Assembly (NCBI GenBank): GCA_905331475.1 | Contig: CAJNYU010001442.1 | Location: 248,001-312,000 of the forward strand | Source of the DNA: Rotaria socialis | Taxonomy: Eukaryota; Rotifera; Eurotatoria; Philodinida; Philodinidae | DNA: 64,000 nt | Direction of reading: 5' to 3' | Shown here: positions 10,436 to 23,832 of the stretch, piece after piece | How the letters are laid out: every line of letters begins with the position of its first letter | Position numbering within the stretch: the stretch's first letter is position 1 | Position numbers and translations under genes: made by a program | The notes under the pieces: model-generated | What the model saw: the letters and a program-made list of their open reading frames with translations, nothing else | Database searches by the model: none | What the model was told of the DNA's origin: nothing

Positions 10436-12551
10436 ATGGATATCATTGGCATAGTAACGCGTTTACCATCGCTTGTCTTTGGAGCATCACGTTGCGATGA
10501 TAGTTTTGCTGATCGTCTTTCGTATAAATATACGGTTTTAATGTTGGTTCTATTCGCAATCATTGTAACAAATAAGCAATTTGGAACAAAACATATACAA
10601 TGTGAGTCTACCATCATTTGTATAGAAATTCAAATGATGACATTTTTCTATTTCTTATAGGTTGGGTACCGGCACAGTTTACGAAAAATTATGAGGTAAG
10701 TAAGAAGTCATTCTATAATGAATGAAGAGTTTGGAATGCGGTTTTCTTCACTGATTCAATTTCTTGAATCATACTTTTATTTTAGAGTTTCATTGAAGTT
10801 CATCCGTAGGTAATACATAGACAATTTGCTCTTTAAAATTACATTAATCCACTAACAGAGAATGAAAATTGACTTATTCGATTATCTATAATCTTCAATA
10901 GATAATAATCACATTAGATCTTTTAAACACAGCTAGCGATTTCCGGTAGTTCCGTCTATTTCTCATAGAAATAGTAATCAGTATATATTCTGACTTGGAT
11001 GAAATTGCTTTACAAAAGATAAACTTTTTTTTTCGTAGGAATATGTTAATGATATATGTTGGGTATCGAATACGTATTATATTCCTCTTGAACAAAAAGT
11101 ACCAAAAATTGAACGAGAACGACGTCAAAATGAACTGCGTTACTACCAATGGATACCATTTATATTACTTCTTCAAGCCTTTTGCTTCTATTTTCCACAT
11201 ATTGTTTGGCGATCATTGTCACGACGTAGTGGTATCGATGTACGCGATATAGTTGATGCAGCCATTAATTATAAATCAGTTGATACAGCAACAAAAGACG
11301 ATAAGCATAAAGCAGAATTAATGGAATATATTGTTGAAGCTATCGATAAATATGTAGATGATCCTAGGCGACAAGCTGACGAACGTGGCGATCGCATCAG
11401 TATTAAACGTATTTTTATGACAGTATGCATATTTATGGGAAAATATTTGGGCAACTATTTAATCATTGTTTATTTTACAACGAAAGCACTTTTCATCACC
11501 AATGCTGTTTGTCAAATATTTTTATTGAATTTATTTTTGGGACAAGAATTTCATTTATTTGGAATACAAGTGCTTAAACGTATTCTTGAAGGCCGAGGTA
11601 AACAAAAACAAAAAGACTTTTTATAGAGAAAATTAATATTTTTTATCCAATAGGTTGGGACACACAATCACGATATTTTCCTAAAGTGACATTATGCGAT
11701 TTTCAAATTCGCGAAGCACTCCATCCACGCGATTCCCATCGTTATACAGTACAATGTGTTCTTCCTCTTAATTTATTCTCGCAACAGGTAAATAAACTAA
11801 TCTTCATTGTCCTAAATGCATTTAATCATTATTAATTTAGATTTTTACTTTTATTTGGTTTTGGTATATGATGGTTTTTATAGTCGTACGTATTTATCTT
11901 ACCTTGTTCTATTTCGTATTTATATTGATTTTCTTCCCCCATTTAGTCTATATTTGATGTTGTTGTTTGGGTAACACGATTTTTTCCTGATAAACAATAC
12001 AATTATATCAAGCGTCGTTTACAATTAATGAAGCGCGATACTGATTTCAATTCTCAACCACCGGAATATGTCAAAGATTGGTATCGAGAATTTATTTTTG
12101 GTTATCTTGAACCCGATGGAATATTTATGCTTCGTTTACTCTCATCAAATACAAGCGATTTTGTTTGTACTGAAGTAAATTCACATTTGGTTCATTGGAG
12201 AGATATTTGATTATACTTTTCTCATAGGTTATTAATCATTTATGGCAAACATTCTATACAAAAGATCCTAAACAATTAAAACATAAACGAAAGCGTGAAC
12301 TCGGCGGTGAACCAGTTACATCTGAAATAAAACGCCAAATGTCAGATCCTATTGATCTATCGGAAAATTACGATTCAATTCGACGTCGAAGTACACATTT
12401 TCCACCTCCTCCGCCACCGCCTGTGTCATCATCATCAGATAAAGGAAGCAATGGTTACGGACCATTAATAGCAATAAATAGTCATCATCGATTTTCAATG
12501 ACAACCGGCAAACAATCTTCTCTTTCTACTCTAGTCGAAGGCGATGTATAA
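10436..12551 (+). CDS. innexin gap-junction channel protein
   Basis: This is a four-helix plasma-membrane channel subunit of invertebrate gap junctions (innexin/pannexin family). Seven exons (10436-10601, 10661-10695, 11039-11597, 11654-11787, 11841-11885, 11947-12174, 12228-12551) give 496 residues. Seen in the sequence: a hydrophobic first helix (KYTVLMLVLFAIIV), a first extracellular loop with two cysteines (HIQCWVPAQF and NDICWVSNTYYIP), the family signature YYQWIPFILLLQAF at helix 2, a third helix near FFTTKALFITN, and a second loop with two cysteines (TLCDFQIREA and TVQCVLPLNLF) followed by helix 4 (IFTFIWFWYMMVF). The C-terminal tail is cytoplasmic by family topology and has a run of seven prolines. 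NOP2 ends only 90 bp upstream, and a TTTTTCAG acceptor lies 11 bp before the ATG. The paralogue within the innexin family cannot be named. Confidence 0.95.
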
Positions 12552-13393
12552 TAAAAAAATGAATAGTCTATGTATTTCTTTATTTATAGTCAAATTTCAA
12601 TAATCTCAGTCATTTTGTTTTTGTTAGTTTTAGTCATTGTCATCCCTTTCTTTTTTTTCTTTTGTCACAATGAGAACAATATAATGTGTGAATAGACATG
12701 TATTTAAATAAACTTTTGAATTCTGAACACACCATTACCATACAAAAAGAACGCCATGCCAATAACATATTCATTAGGAATTTTAATCAAAATTCGTATG
12801 TTTGTTTTTCATCACGAAAAGAAATAATTAACTACAGACATTGTTATGATATGATCATGCGCTTTTATTTCAAGTTGAAAAGTAAATTCTATGCCAATAT
12901 ATTCTTGATTGTATTTTCACTATTCATTCTGTTTTGGTTTAGTAGAGTAGATTCAACAAATTTTAACGAATATTGGCATGCCTCTATCTTTTTTTCTCGA
13001 CGAAATTTGAAAATAATTTTTTTCCTATGCTATCGAGTGACATCTACCATCAAAGCCATATTGTTTTAACACTACACTTACCTCCGACATACCAATGGTT
13101 AGTTGATCCGATCGTCTCTCTCTCTCTCTCTCATTCCTGTTCTTCTATCCATTCTGTAGTAGGTAATACAACATAGAAAAAGTATATGTGCATGCCTTTT
13201 TTCGCTGCAAGGTGAACAATTGTTGTTTATTTTTTCTTTTCTTTTTCTTTTTCGTTTTGTTCTTCTCAAGAAATTTGATCTCCAACCCGATAGACATTGA
13301 TCATATACAATTGTTATAGATTTTTACATAAGAATATTCATCTTGTCTTATTTGAATTGCTTTTTATGATGAGATAACGCAAACATTTTACAT
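12552..13393. other. intergenic region, innexin to intersectin
   Basis: This stretch holds no supported gene. It has AT-rich sequence, a (CT)n tract at about 13114-13131 and T-rich runs near 13220-13260. The two short open frames (12698-13069 and 12973-13176) are low-complexity and lack splice-compatible extensions. It presumably contains the innexin 3' end and the intersectin promoter, but I see no recognisable element. Confidence 0.6.
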
Positions 13394-16300
13394 ATGGCCG
13401 GTATGAATGAAAATAACAAGATATTCATTGTAAATATCAATAAACGGTAAATAAATGTAAATTTAGGTGATTGGAGAATCAGTGCCGATGATCGAGCTAA
13501 GTACGATTCGTACTTTCAACAATGTAGTCCAATGCAAGGCTTTGTATCAGGAGATCAAGCACGAAGTTTTTTTATTAAATCTAACTTACCGGGAGATATT
13601 CTTCGAAAAATATGGTAACTTTATTTGATAAAAAAACAAAATAATTATCGTAAACTTCTCTTTTTAAATTCAGGGATCTCTCGGATATAACAGCCGATGG
13701 TCGTTTAGATAAACGAGAATTTACTATTGCTTGTCATCTGATTTCATCTCAAGTAAACAGATAATCAAAAATTTTATTTTTCTATTCAATTTTTATTATT
13801 GAAGGTTCAAAAAAAAGTACCACTACCACAAGCACTTCCACCAACTCTACTCTCTGACGCCATTGCAATAACAGCGAATGGCATGTCAAATCCCATGCCT
13901 GCATTCCCATTGCCAATAACTGGTAAGTTGTTTTTGAATATCGAATACACTAGAGTAAAATATCACAATAAAACCTTTGATATTAAAGGAGCATTCAATA
14001 ATTGGAGTGGTAAGATTGATCACCATTGTGTAGTGCATCTAGAGAATAATGCTTTTTGTTAACCTATAACTGCTATACTTCATTGTGTTTATATAACAAC
14101 TAACTAATTTCTATTTTTTAGCTTCAATTACGCCGTTAGTTTCTGGGTAAGAAGAAATTGATCGATTGAATTTTATTTGTTAATATCGTTTCGTTTGTTA
14201 GTCCACCTATAAAAACAGTTGTTGTTCCTCCTGCACCATTAACAGCAGCCGTTCGTTCAAAATATCTTCAAAAATTTCATTCGTTAGTTGATGTTACCAA
14301 AACCAATGGATTTATGACTGGTTTACAAGCACGAAATATTCTTCAGCAAAGTGGTTTATCACAAACACTACTTCATCAAATATGGTAAATCAAATAGAGA
14401 AAGCGTATTCATGATAATTTATATTTTCTTAGAAATATTTGCTGATATTAACATATCGATCAATCATTTTGTATGACTGGATAAAAAAAAGAAAGTTCTA
14501 TAGACATAGGACTTATTAATGACAGATGAAAATAAGGAGAAATTTAAACGATTGGTCAAAGTAAACAAACAATTAGATCTGTTGAAATAAATGATCTAAT
14601 AAAAGGTCATAGATGAGAAAAGGCAAAATACAGCAAACAGAATATGTTATTTAACGACAGCCGATCTGATAAAGAAAAAAATCTATTTTTATCGACGGAA
14701 TCAAGAACTATGAATCTTATCGTATCAGAAATGAGATTGGAAGGATTGATAAAATCTAAAAATTCTGGTATTTGAGTTTATTGTCATCAACTTTTTTATG
14801 CTCTGCTAAATTGTTTGATGCAAAATGCCAAAAACATATTGTTAATGATTGCTTTTTTTTACCCGTATGCTTCCCTCCTAGGGCTAAGATTACGTATCAC
14901 ATGGCGAGATTTACCACGGGACATTTGATACTATTCCAGCAATACAATCGAACTTTCAATAATTATTTTCTTTTCACTCTATTATCGCAAAACTCTTAAC
15001 TTGGAAATCACGTCTTTTTTCTGAAGCATTATATATTTATACTCTAAAATTGATCCAGGCCGAAGAAGACGAACACTTATACGAATAAATAATACAACTA
15101 GAAAAAGCATCAGCTTGCTAAGTCAACAATAGAACAGAAAAAGGAATGCATCATATTTTCAGCTAACCATAATTATTCTGACGTAGAGAAATTTTACACA
15201 CTAATAAAAGACAAACATCACGATGCTGTCAAAATCATGATTTTTAACTTTCCACCAATACTGCAAATAAAAAGATATTATCAGTGTTCATTCAAAATGT
15301 CAATCTATTTTTTTCCGTAGGAATTTAGCCGATCATGATAAAGATGGTCGTTTAACAGCTGATGAATTTGTCGTTGCAATGCATTGTTGTGATGTTGTAC
15401 GTGCTGGTCAAATTTTACCGTCTCGTTTACCTGACGAATGGCTGCCAGCAAATACAGCACAACTTGAACGAACCGGTACATTAGTGAAACCATATGTTCA
15501 GCAAGCATTTGCTAATATTAATCAAGAATTGAAAGATACATTTAAATTTACAAATACAAGCGAAAGTCATTCTCCTGAAACCGTTGAGACGGAACGAAGA
15601 AATAGCATCGTGACTTATGAAGAAAAACGTTTGAAGAACTATGAGGTTTGTGTTCTGTAAATTTATAAAGAAAAATATTTTTGTTTTGCTCTTAGGATGG
15701 ATATAAAGAATTAGAACGTCGTCGACAATTATTACGTGAACAGGAAGAACGTGAACATCGGGAACGTGAAGAACGAGGTAACTAAATAAATATTAGGTTT
15801 TTCTTCGATTTATGAATAATAAATCTTTTTATCATAGAACGGAAACGCGAATTAGAATTACAAAAACAAAAGGACGATCAAGAACGTAAAAAACAACTGG
15901 ACTTTGAACGACAATTAGAAAGACAAAGACAAATCGAACAACAAAAAGAAGAAGAACGAAGAAAAATGTTTGAACAACGAGAGGTAAATACCATCACTTT
16001 TCTGTGTCCAGACATCACACATTTCCTTTGATTTCAGGCTGCACGAAAAGAATTAGAACGTAAAAGTCGTCTTGACTGGGAACGTCAACGTATGCAAGAA
16101 TTATCGAGTCAAAAATCTCGGTTACTCGAACAAATCAATGATTTAAAATCTCGTGAAAAAGGTCTCGGACTTGAAGTGCAAAGTATGGACGATACAATAC
16201 AAACTAAGCAAAGAAAAATTAATGAAACAAATACAAATATACAAACAATTGATCAATCAATTGGTGATATTCAGAAACGTACAATACAAGAAAAAAATCT

Positions 16301-19300
16301 GTTAGAAAATTTTGAACAACAACGAAAAGATTTGAAATTAAAGTTACAGCGCTTACAATCCGAAAGAGAATCAATTAATTCATCTTTAAAACATCTTAGT
16401 CAATCGAAAGAATTCAGTAAGGAGACTAGTAGTGACGACTTAACGAACGAAAAGTATTCGATCGATTATTTTGTTGTACTCTGATATTCAGATATGGATA
16501 GTCGAGAATCGGATCAACTGAGATTTCTACAGCTTCAACTAGACAATGTGAAACAAGAGAGTACACGTGTCGATGAACAAATCACAACTATGAATCATCA
16601 ATGTAAACAATATCAACATCAAATGGAGGTTTGTTTTGTAGTTTTTCTCTTGAGATTTCAAAATTTGAAAAACAATTTTTTATAGCAACTGCATCGTCAA
16701 CTTACTCAACTTGAACAGGATGCTAAAACTAAGAAACCAATAAGGTAAAAAACAATTGCTCTTTTGAATTGCTCGATAATGATTTGATTTGTTCAGTAAA
16801 ATAATACCACCCACAATACTTCGTAAGTATTTCTCTGTAATTTCTATGCTCTGATGTCTTCTGCTTGTAAATTTCTCAGCCAATTATGATCAATCTCGTG
16901 CTAACAATGATTTCAATGTTCCAGCTCATTCGTTTCCTGTAGCTCCTTCATCTGCTATTGATAACGATCCATTTCGAACAGTTGATCCATTTGCTTCTGA
17001 ATCTGATATAGGCACTTCAACAACAATAGCTGATGATGATTGGTTTCGACCAGCAAATAATGGAACTGCAAAAAATGATCCGTTTGTTCCTAAAAACGAT
17101 GTTTTTCCGAAAAATAAAAAACTCGCTCCTAAACCAAGTGTTAAACAAACACCAGCACCTGGTCCATGGGGAGAACTACAAACGAATAATAAGGTTACTT
17201 CTCCATTCACTGCAAAAGATGAATGGCCACAAGCATTTTCAACAGTTCCAAATGGAAATTCTTCATCTGGTGAGAAGAATTATTTTCCGAAATAGAAAAT
17301 TCTGAATTTTGCTTTTATATTTAGGAAATACTCAATATCGAGCTTTATACGATTATGTACCTCAACGTGAAGATGAAATAGCTATGTCAGCCGGAGATAT
17401 CATAACAGTAAGTTAATTTGTAGAAGTTTCACTTCGTGATTTATGACAGCGCCTACACCATATTCGATCTCATGGAGATTATATTAATATCGTTTTCTTT
17501 TAAGATTGATCCAACACAAAAACAACAAGATGAAAACTGGTTATACGGAAAAATTGGAAATGGTAAACAAGGATTTTTTCCAGCTGCTTATGCTGAACGT
17601 TTTGCGTAAGTAGTGAAGAAAAGAATAATATTAATCATTATTCAAATTGTTTTTCTGTTCTGTAGATCAACGTCTTCGTCTACGAATGGAAATTCTGTTG
17701 ATACAACTTCGCCATTAGTGGTATGTTCAAGATGATCTATTTTTATATCGAATTCATTTCGTTTCTTTTTAGTCTGGATCGATGGCAATGGCATTGGCAG
17801 ATTGCCAAGGCAAAACAGCCGATAAACATTTGTCATTTCAAAAAGGTGAACTTATTCATGTACGTGAACAGAAAGATGCTTCTTGGTATAGTGGACAACT
17901 TCGTGGAAAGGTAAAACGATTTTTTTCTTAAAACGTATGTAGTAAACGGAATATTGTTTTATTCAGATCGGTTGGTTTCCAAGAAGTTATGTTAGACCAG
18001 CAACTGAATTAGAAATACAAAATAGTACAAATATAATTAAGTAAGTGAACTTGGTGATAGTGAATTCTTTGATAAAATTTACATCGAATATTGTTTTTAG
18101 AACTGCACCAATAAGTGAAAAATCGTTGCAACCGCCAATTCCGTCGATTACGAACAACGTTGGTAAGATATTATTGTTAGTTTTTAATATTACTATGGAA
18201 TCAGTCGAAATTTCAAAAGAAGATAAAGTGAGACAGAGAAAATAACATTCTAGTTACACTTTAGTTTGGCGTCAGGCACCAACTCTTCCATCAATACGTA
18301 AGTTTACAATCGACCAGCCCCTTGGTATAATTTAGATGCCTATGTCTCTTTATTATTGGTGGCGGGAAAATGAATACATGTCTATATTGTTTCTTATTAT
18401 TTTTTCTTAAGTAATTAAAGTAAAAGATATCTGCTACTTTTTATCTGCTCGTTGTTTTGAACCGAAAGAGAACAAAATATTCTTATAGTTCTAAATAATT
18501 TAAGTAGTTCCTTATATTTTTTGCTTCTTGTCTTTGTCATTGAAAACAAAAGTTTGGTGACGATTGGTTATTATTTGCATGTATTGCTGCGTCATCGAGT
18601 ATCAATTTCTTGTCTGTTCAAAGATAAAAAGTAACATTAAATCATGTTTTTTAGCTGATATCTATGAAGCTATTTATCCCTATGAAGCAAAAGATGTTGC
18701 AGATCTATCATTTAATGCTGGTGATCGTATCGTTGTATTACAGCGTGATGGTGATTGGTGGACTGGAAAAATCGGTGATCGCACAGGAACTTTTCCGAAT
18801 AATTACGTTCAAAAAGTTGGAGCAGTATGTTTAACATAAAAAAATTATTCTATTTAATCATTTTGTTTTCAAGTCACAACAAGAAGTCGCTGTTGCAATC
18901 GCGCCGTTTCACACTAACGAAGAAGGACGTTTATCGTTTGACCAAGGTCAACTTATTTATGTAACAAAAAAGGGTGATAAAGGATGGTATCAAGGAGAAA
19001 TTCGAGTATGGCCAAGTCAATTTTCTTTATGCTTGCTTATAAGAAGCTGTTTTTCTTAAATATATATTTAGTCTTCTGATCAACCAATGCGTTTTGGTTG
19101 GTTTCCAGCGAATTGCGTACAAATGCAAACAGCTTCTACATTTACGCCGCCGGTTTCTATGTATCAAAATGCTTCAGGTATGCGATGAAATATTCCAAAT
19201 CGTCTTAAGCCTCTTGTTTCCGAACTTATTTCACTATTGCACGATTATCTTTTTATTCGCTCGGGCGTGAAAACATTTATGAAATTTTATAATCGTTCTT

Positions 19301-19719
19301 TTTATAACGTGAGATTATAAATAATCATCGAAGTGTATAAACTATATTTTCTTATAAATTTTTTAAAGCCATGTACGTTTTTTTTTATCAATTTAGAATA
19401 TCCTCGATGTGTTGCTCTTTTTGCATACGATGCTCAACAAGAAGATGAATTAAGTTTTCCAGTCGATGCCGTTTTAGAAATATTAGATCAAACAGGTAAT
19501 AGTGGTTGGTTTAAAGCTCGATATGGTAATCAAGTTGGTTTGATTCCATCGACGTATGTCAAATCAATCGACGAACATAATACATGTAAGTTTAGCACAA
19601 ATAATAGTAGTCAGCTTGGGGGGGGGGGGTCACATTAATCGTTTATAAAACACAGGATTTTCGTAGTTTACTAACAAAATATGCAGATTAAGTGTGCGCG
19701 CAAGGCGATGTATGTGGAN

Positions 19720-19771
<52 letters not shown>

Positions 19772-22700
19772 ACATTAATCGTTTATAAAACACAGGATTT
19801 TCGTAGTTTACTAACAAAATATGCAGATTAAGTGTGCGCGCAAGGCGATGTATGTGGATTTTTTAGCTTGCCTTAGATAGACTAACAGAATGAGATATGA
19901 AAAAAATACAGTAAAACAAAGCTTTGTGTTCATTTTGTTTTTCAATATATTGTTTTTCATTTTGGCTAATTCATTTTTGTCCGTATTCTAGGACAATGAT
20001 AATCATCATTGCAAAATATGATCTCGCGCTTGTCCAAATCAGGAAGTTGATGATGGTGTCCAATTGCATATATAAGCGTGCACGGACGATTGCTATTTAT
20101 TTTGAAATCCCCATCGCCCTAGTTTTGATATAATCTGCCATCATGTTTGATTGAGTACATGCGCGAGTATTGAAGAAAAAAAATCCACATACATTCGCTC
20201 TCTTCTATTAAAATTTTTTCTTGTTCCTTCCTTTTTTTTTGATTTCTACGTGTGTTTTATTTGATTGACAGCTGTTGTTCCTCTACTTCTTTCATTCTTA
20301 TCAATCTATGTATGTATATATCTACGTGCTCGATTCTTCTCTGCGATAAAATATGAAAATTTTTCTAACATTTGTTCTATGCAATAAACATGTATGTGTT
20401 TGCGCTTAGTTTTCCTACGTTCTTTCTTTTCGTTTGGTTCTATCTTTAACTTGTGAATCCTGGTGACATTGTTGAATCACACTTGTTTCTTTCAATCTCT
20501 AATCATCGGTCGTTATTTTTCTATAATTACACATACAAGTGATTTGACTATTTTTTATTCCTTTGTATAGCCGTATCTCTCTACTTTTTGTGTATCGCTA
20601 TCTCATACATGAAATATAATTATATATATATATATACATATGAAATGATGTGTACTTGGTTGAAAACTGAAAAGAAAGAATGCTACACACTGTAAACAGA
20701 AAATAAGAGAATGCTTGAAACAAAATGTTCTCGACCGTGTGACTCTTGCTTCTTAATACTAACGACAGCTAGAGCACGCGCCAAACATAAATGCCATGCA
20801 TATATTAGGCAAAAATTGTCTTTTATTATATCTCACCGTAAGTTTAGAATTTGAAAACAAAAAGAAAAAGCTAGCCGACAAACAACTAAACGCCCTTTAT
20901 AATGTCCATCGATATGGCTGCATGAAGTAAAACAATTCTATTCAATGACTAATAAATTTGCGCCTGTGTGTGTTTACTATTCGTAGTTCTTTTTTATCCT
21001 GTCAAAACCTGACGAAATCTTAGTGCATGTTGATTAGCATGGCTCATTATCTTCTTGAAAGTTTCCCTTTCTCTTGAAAAAAAAATAATAATATTAATAT
21101 TTCAAAAATTTATTTTCCAGCTGCACCACCTACGCCATATCGTCTTGTTCCGGCCATACCTACTGCAGCTGATTCATCGCAACATCTCTATTTTAACGAT
21201 TCAACCATGAAAACAGTATCAAATGACGGCGATACATCATTGTCATCATCACAAAATGTGCCAATGCATTCATTAAGACTATCTGCTATTCGAGAATTAA
21301 TCGAAACTGAACAACGTTATGTTGATGATCTATCAATTGTGACTAATCAATTTATTAGACCCTTGAATAATGCTCGAGCTTTGAATGAACAAGAAATCGG
21401 CCAACTATTTATTAATTGGTTTGATTTAATTGCACTCAATAGTAATCTTTTAAATGCATTGCACGCACAAGTAGATTATAAAGAAGCACTTCCCCTAACA
21501 GGAAGCGACGTAGTTATGCGTGCACCTCGATCAGCATCTTTGTCAAATATTGCATTAGCTGCTCAGGTTAGTACAAATTAATTGTGATTTCACTGATATT
21601 CATCTCCCGGAAAAATTTAAATGAGAGACACGATGATAGTTCCGATACAGTTCTAACCGAAATTAAGTTTCAATAGGTTGTATTTATCATTCCTTATCGA
21701 TTTGTTTAGGCTCCATCGAAAAGTGTTACCGATATTCGTCATCGTTCATTTACTCCTGATGTATCTCAATCGGCATCGCTTCGCCGATTGAAACATCGTA
21801 GTGGAACTCATCATCGTTCACCGTCGATAAATCGTATAGCATTTAAACCTACTATTGAACACGTAAACGATGATGAAGATGGTCCCCCAGCTCCTCTCCT
21901 ATCAGCAGGATCAATGACAATAACAGAATCAACTAGAATAGGCGAAATTCTTTGTTTACATTTACCAAATATGGCCAATGATTATTTTCAATATTGTAAT
22001 AACCGTGCACAAGCAAATAAATCTCTGCAAGCAAAAATCGATTCCAATGAACAATGCCGTGCGTATTTAAAAATTTTCCAAGAAAAAACCGGTGGTTTAT
22101 CATTGAATGGATTTTTAACAAAACCCATTCAACGTGTTACACGTTATCCATTATTAATTGAAAAAGTGCTGAAACACACTTTAGCAAATCATCCAGATTA
22201 TCAATCATTAAAGCAAGCACTCGAATGTGCACGCCAATTAAATGAACGAATCAATAAACAAATAAGTGATCAAGAAAATAGTTTACGTTTAGATTGGTTA
22301 CACCAACATTTATCATTTGGTAGCGATGAAAATCCTTCGGATCGATATATATTAGATGAATTAATCAAATTCAACTCGTTCAATAGATATAATGTACAAC
22401 GAAAATTAATTTTACATGGCTTATTAATGAAGGTAAGAGAAATCAAGAATAGTCTTTCGAACATCTAGAGAGAGTCGTTTGGAGTGTTTCAATAGAATTA
22501 AAGAGACTTCTAAAAATCATTTGTTATCTCGATTCTTTAGGTACCAAGTGGAAAAGAATTATTAGGATTCTTGTTTAATGATTTTCTTCTATTTTCAACA
22601 ATAAAATCATCATCGACGAATTGGCAAACACAAATATTTGAACTAAAATCAGCATTACAATTAAAACTCTATCGATTGGTTTGATAAATTCTATTTCAAT

Positions 22701-23832
22701 TTGCATTTTGACTTAATATTTTTTCTCTCTTCTCTTTTATAGCCATTATTTTTAACAGACATTATCATTGCCAATGAATCACTCAATGATCAACTGTCAT
22801 TTTCTATTACAACGAAAATTCATGAGAAACCATTTGTATTAAAATCACAACAAACCAATGTTCGGTAAGTCAATTTTCATTTTAAATAGGAATTTTTACA
22901 TTGGCAAGTCGTTCGTTTTAGCACTCTATGGGTAAAATCAATTAATAATGCTGTTGAAGAATGCCAAGCGGCAGAAAAATCAATTCTAACTGATAAAGCC
23001 ATGTTCACAGTTGCAGGTAAAGAGGACATTCAGATTTTAACACCGAAACAATGTATTCGTGTAGATTTGAGTTTCTCGAACGATGACTGTCGATAGTTTG
23101 AATCAGTCGAGCTTAGAATACTCCTATCGAGTGTATACTTCCTTCGGCAAGAAAAAACGATTTCTAAATAATAGAATTCCTTAATAACTACAGCCGTTTC
23201 TCTACATAATAATTAGAGTAGTTTCGTACAGTTTGAAATAGAACTGATTATTTTTTTTTTCAAGATAGTAAACGTGATTCAAGAGCAGCAGTGGCACGTC
23301 TTCTTCTCGTCGTACAAGAAGCTTATGATTTAGTCCCATCAACTACAACCCGTGAACGACATCGTTAGTACTTTATTTTTGTCTAAAAACTCATACAAAA
23401 TATTTTATATTTCTTTTGCAAAAACAAAAGGTTCTCTTGATCCGTATTGTGAAATCACTGTTGGTTCATTAACATTGAAAACACCATTTCTAAAGCGAAC
23501 AGTTAATCCAAAGTGGAATGCACCTATGCAATTTCTTTTATATAATCTTAATGAAGATGTTATTCATATAAATATATTTGATAATGAATATTTCTCACCC
23601 AACGGTTTGTTTCCCAATAGAATTCTATTTTTTGAAAAAGAAAAAGAAAGACCGGAATATTCTTTTCTATTTAGAAAGTCTGGGCTATACATCCGTACAT
23701 CTTGTTGATATCCTTCCATGTCCATTGGATAAATTTATAACTCAGCCTTCGCTTCCATTTACCCAAAAACTTTATCTAAATAGTGGTTCATCAATCGTGA
23801 TTAAATTTGTTGTTCAAATTTTGATAACATAG
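13394..23832 (+). CDS. ITSN1: intersectin, long form (EH2-SH3x5-DH-PH-C2)
   Basis: This endocytic scaffold and Cdc42 exchange factor links clathrin pits, dynamin and actin. A 33-exon model (a 7-bp first coding exon at 13394-13400 to 23675-23832) closes in phase at 1733 residues, close to vertebrate long intersectin. Domains in order: EH1 (13467-13752), with a D-x-x-x-D-G-R-L EF loop; EH2 (14202-15420), with DHDKDGRL; a long R/E/Q coiled coil (15640-16744); an acidic DPF/NDPF linker (16880-17269); SH3 A (17325-17605), B (17773-18000), C (18655-18824), D (18874-19120) and E (19397-19575); DH (21270-22350, with PIQRVTRYPLLIEKVL); PH (22380-23016); and C2 (23265-23832, with DPYCEITVG and NPKWNAPMQF). 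The intron at 19586-21120 contains an assembly artefact. The DH domain has an insert of about 90 residues. Whether this is an ITSN1 or ITSN2 equivalent has no meaning outside vertebrates. Confidence 0.95.
19619..19858. repeat. 88-bp perfect duplication with poly-G and poly-C runs
   Basis: The 88 bp at 19631-19718 (starting CACATTAATCGTTTATAAAA) recur without change at 19771-19858. The first copy is preceded by about ten G, and the second by an N and about 51 C. This lies in a long intersectin intron between SH3 E and the DH domain. Identity without any mismatch next to homopolymers and an N points to an assembly or gap-filling artefact rather than a biological duplication. It does not affect the coding model. 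Confidence 0.85.
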
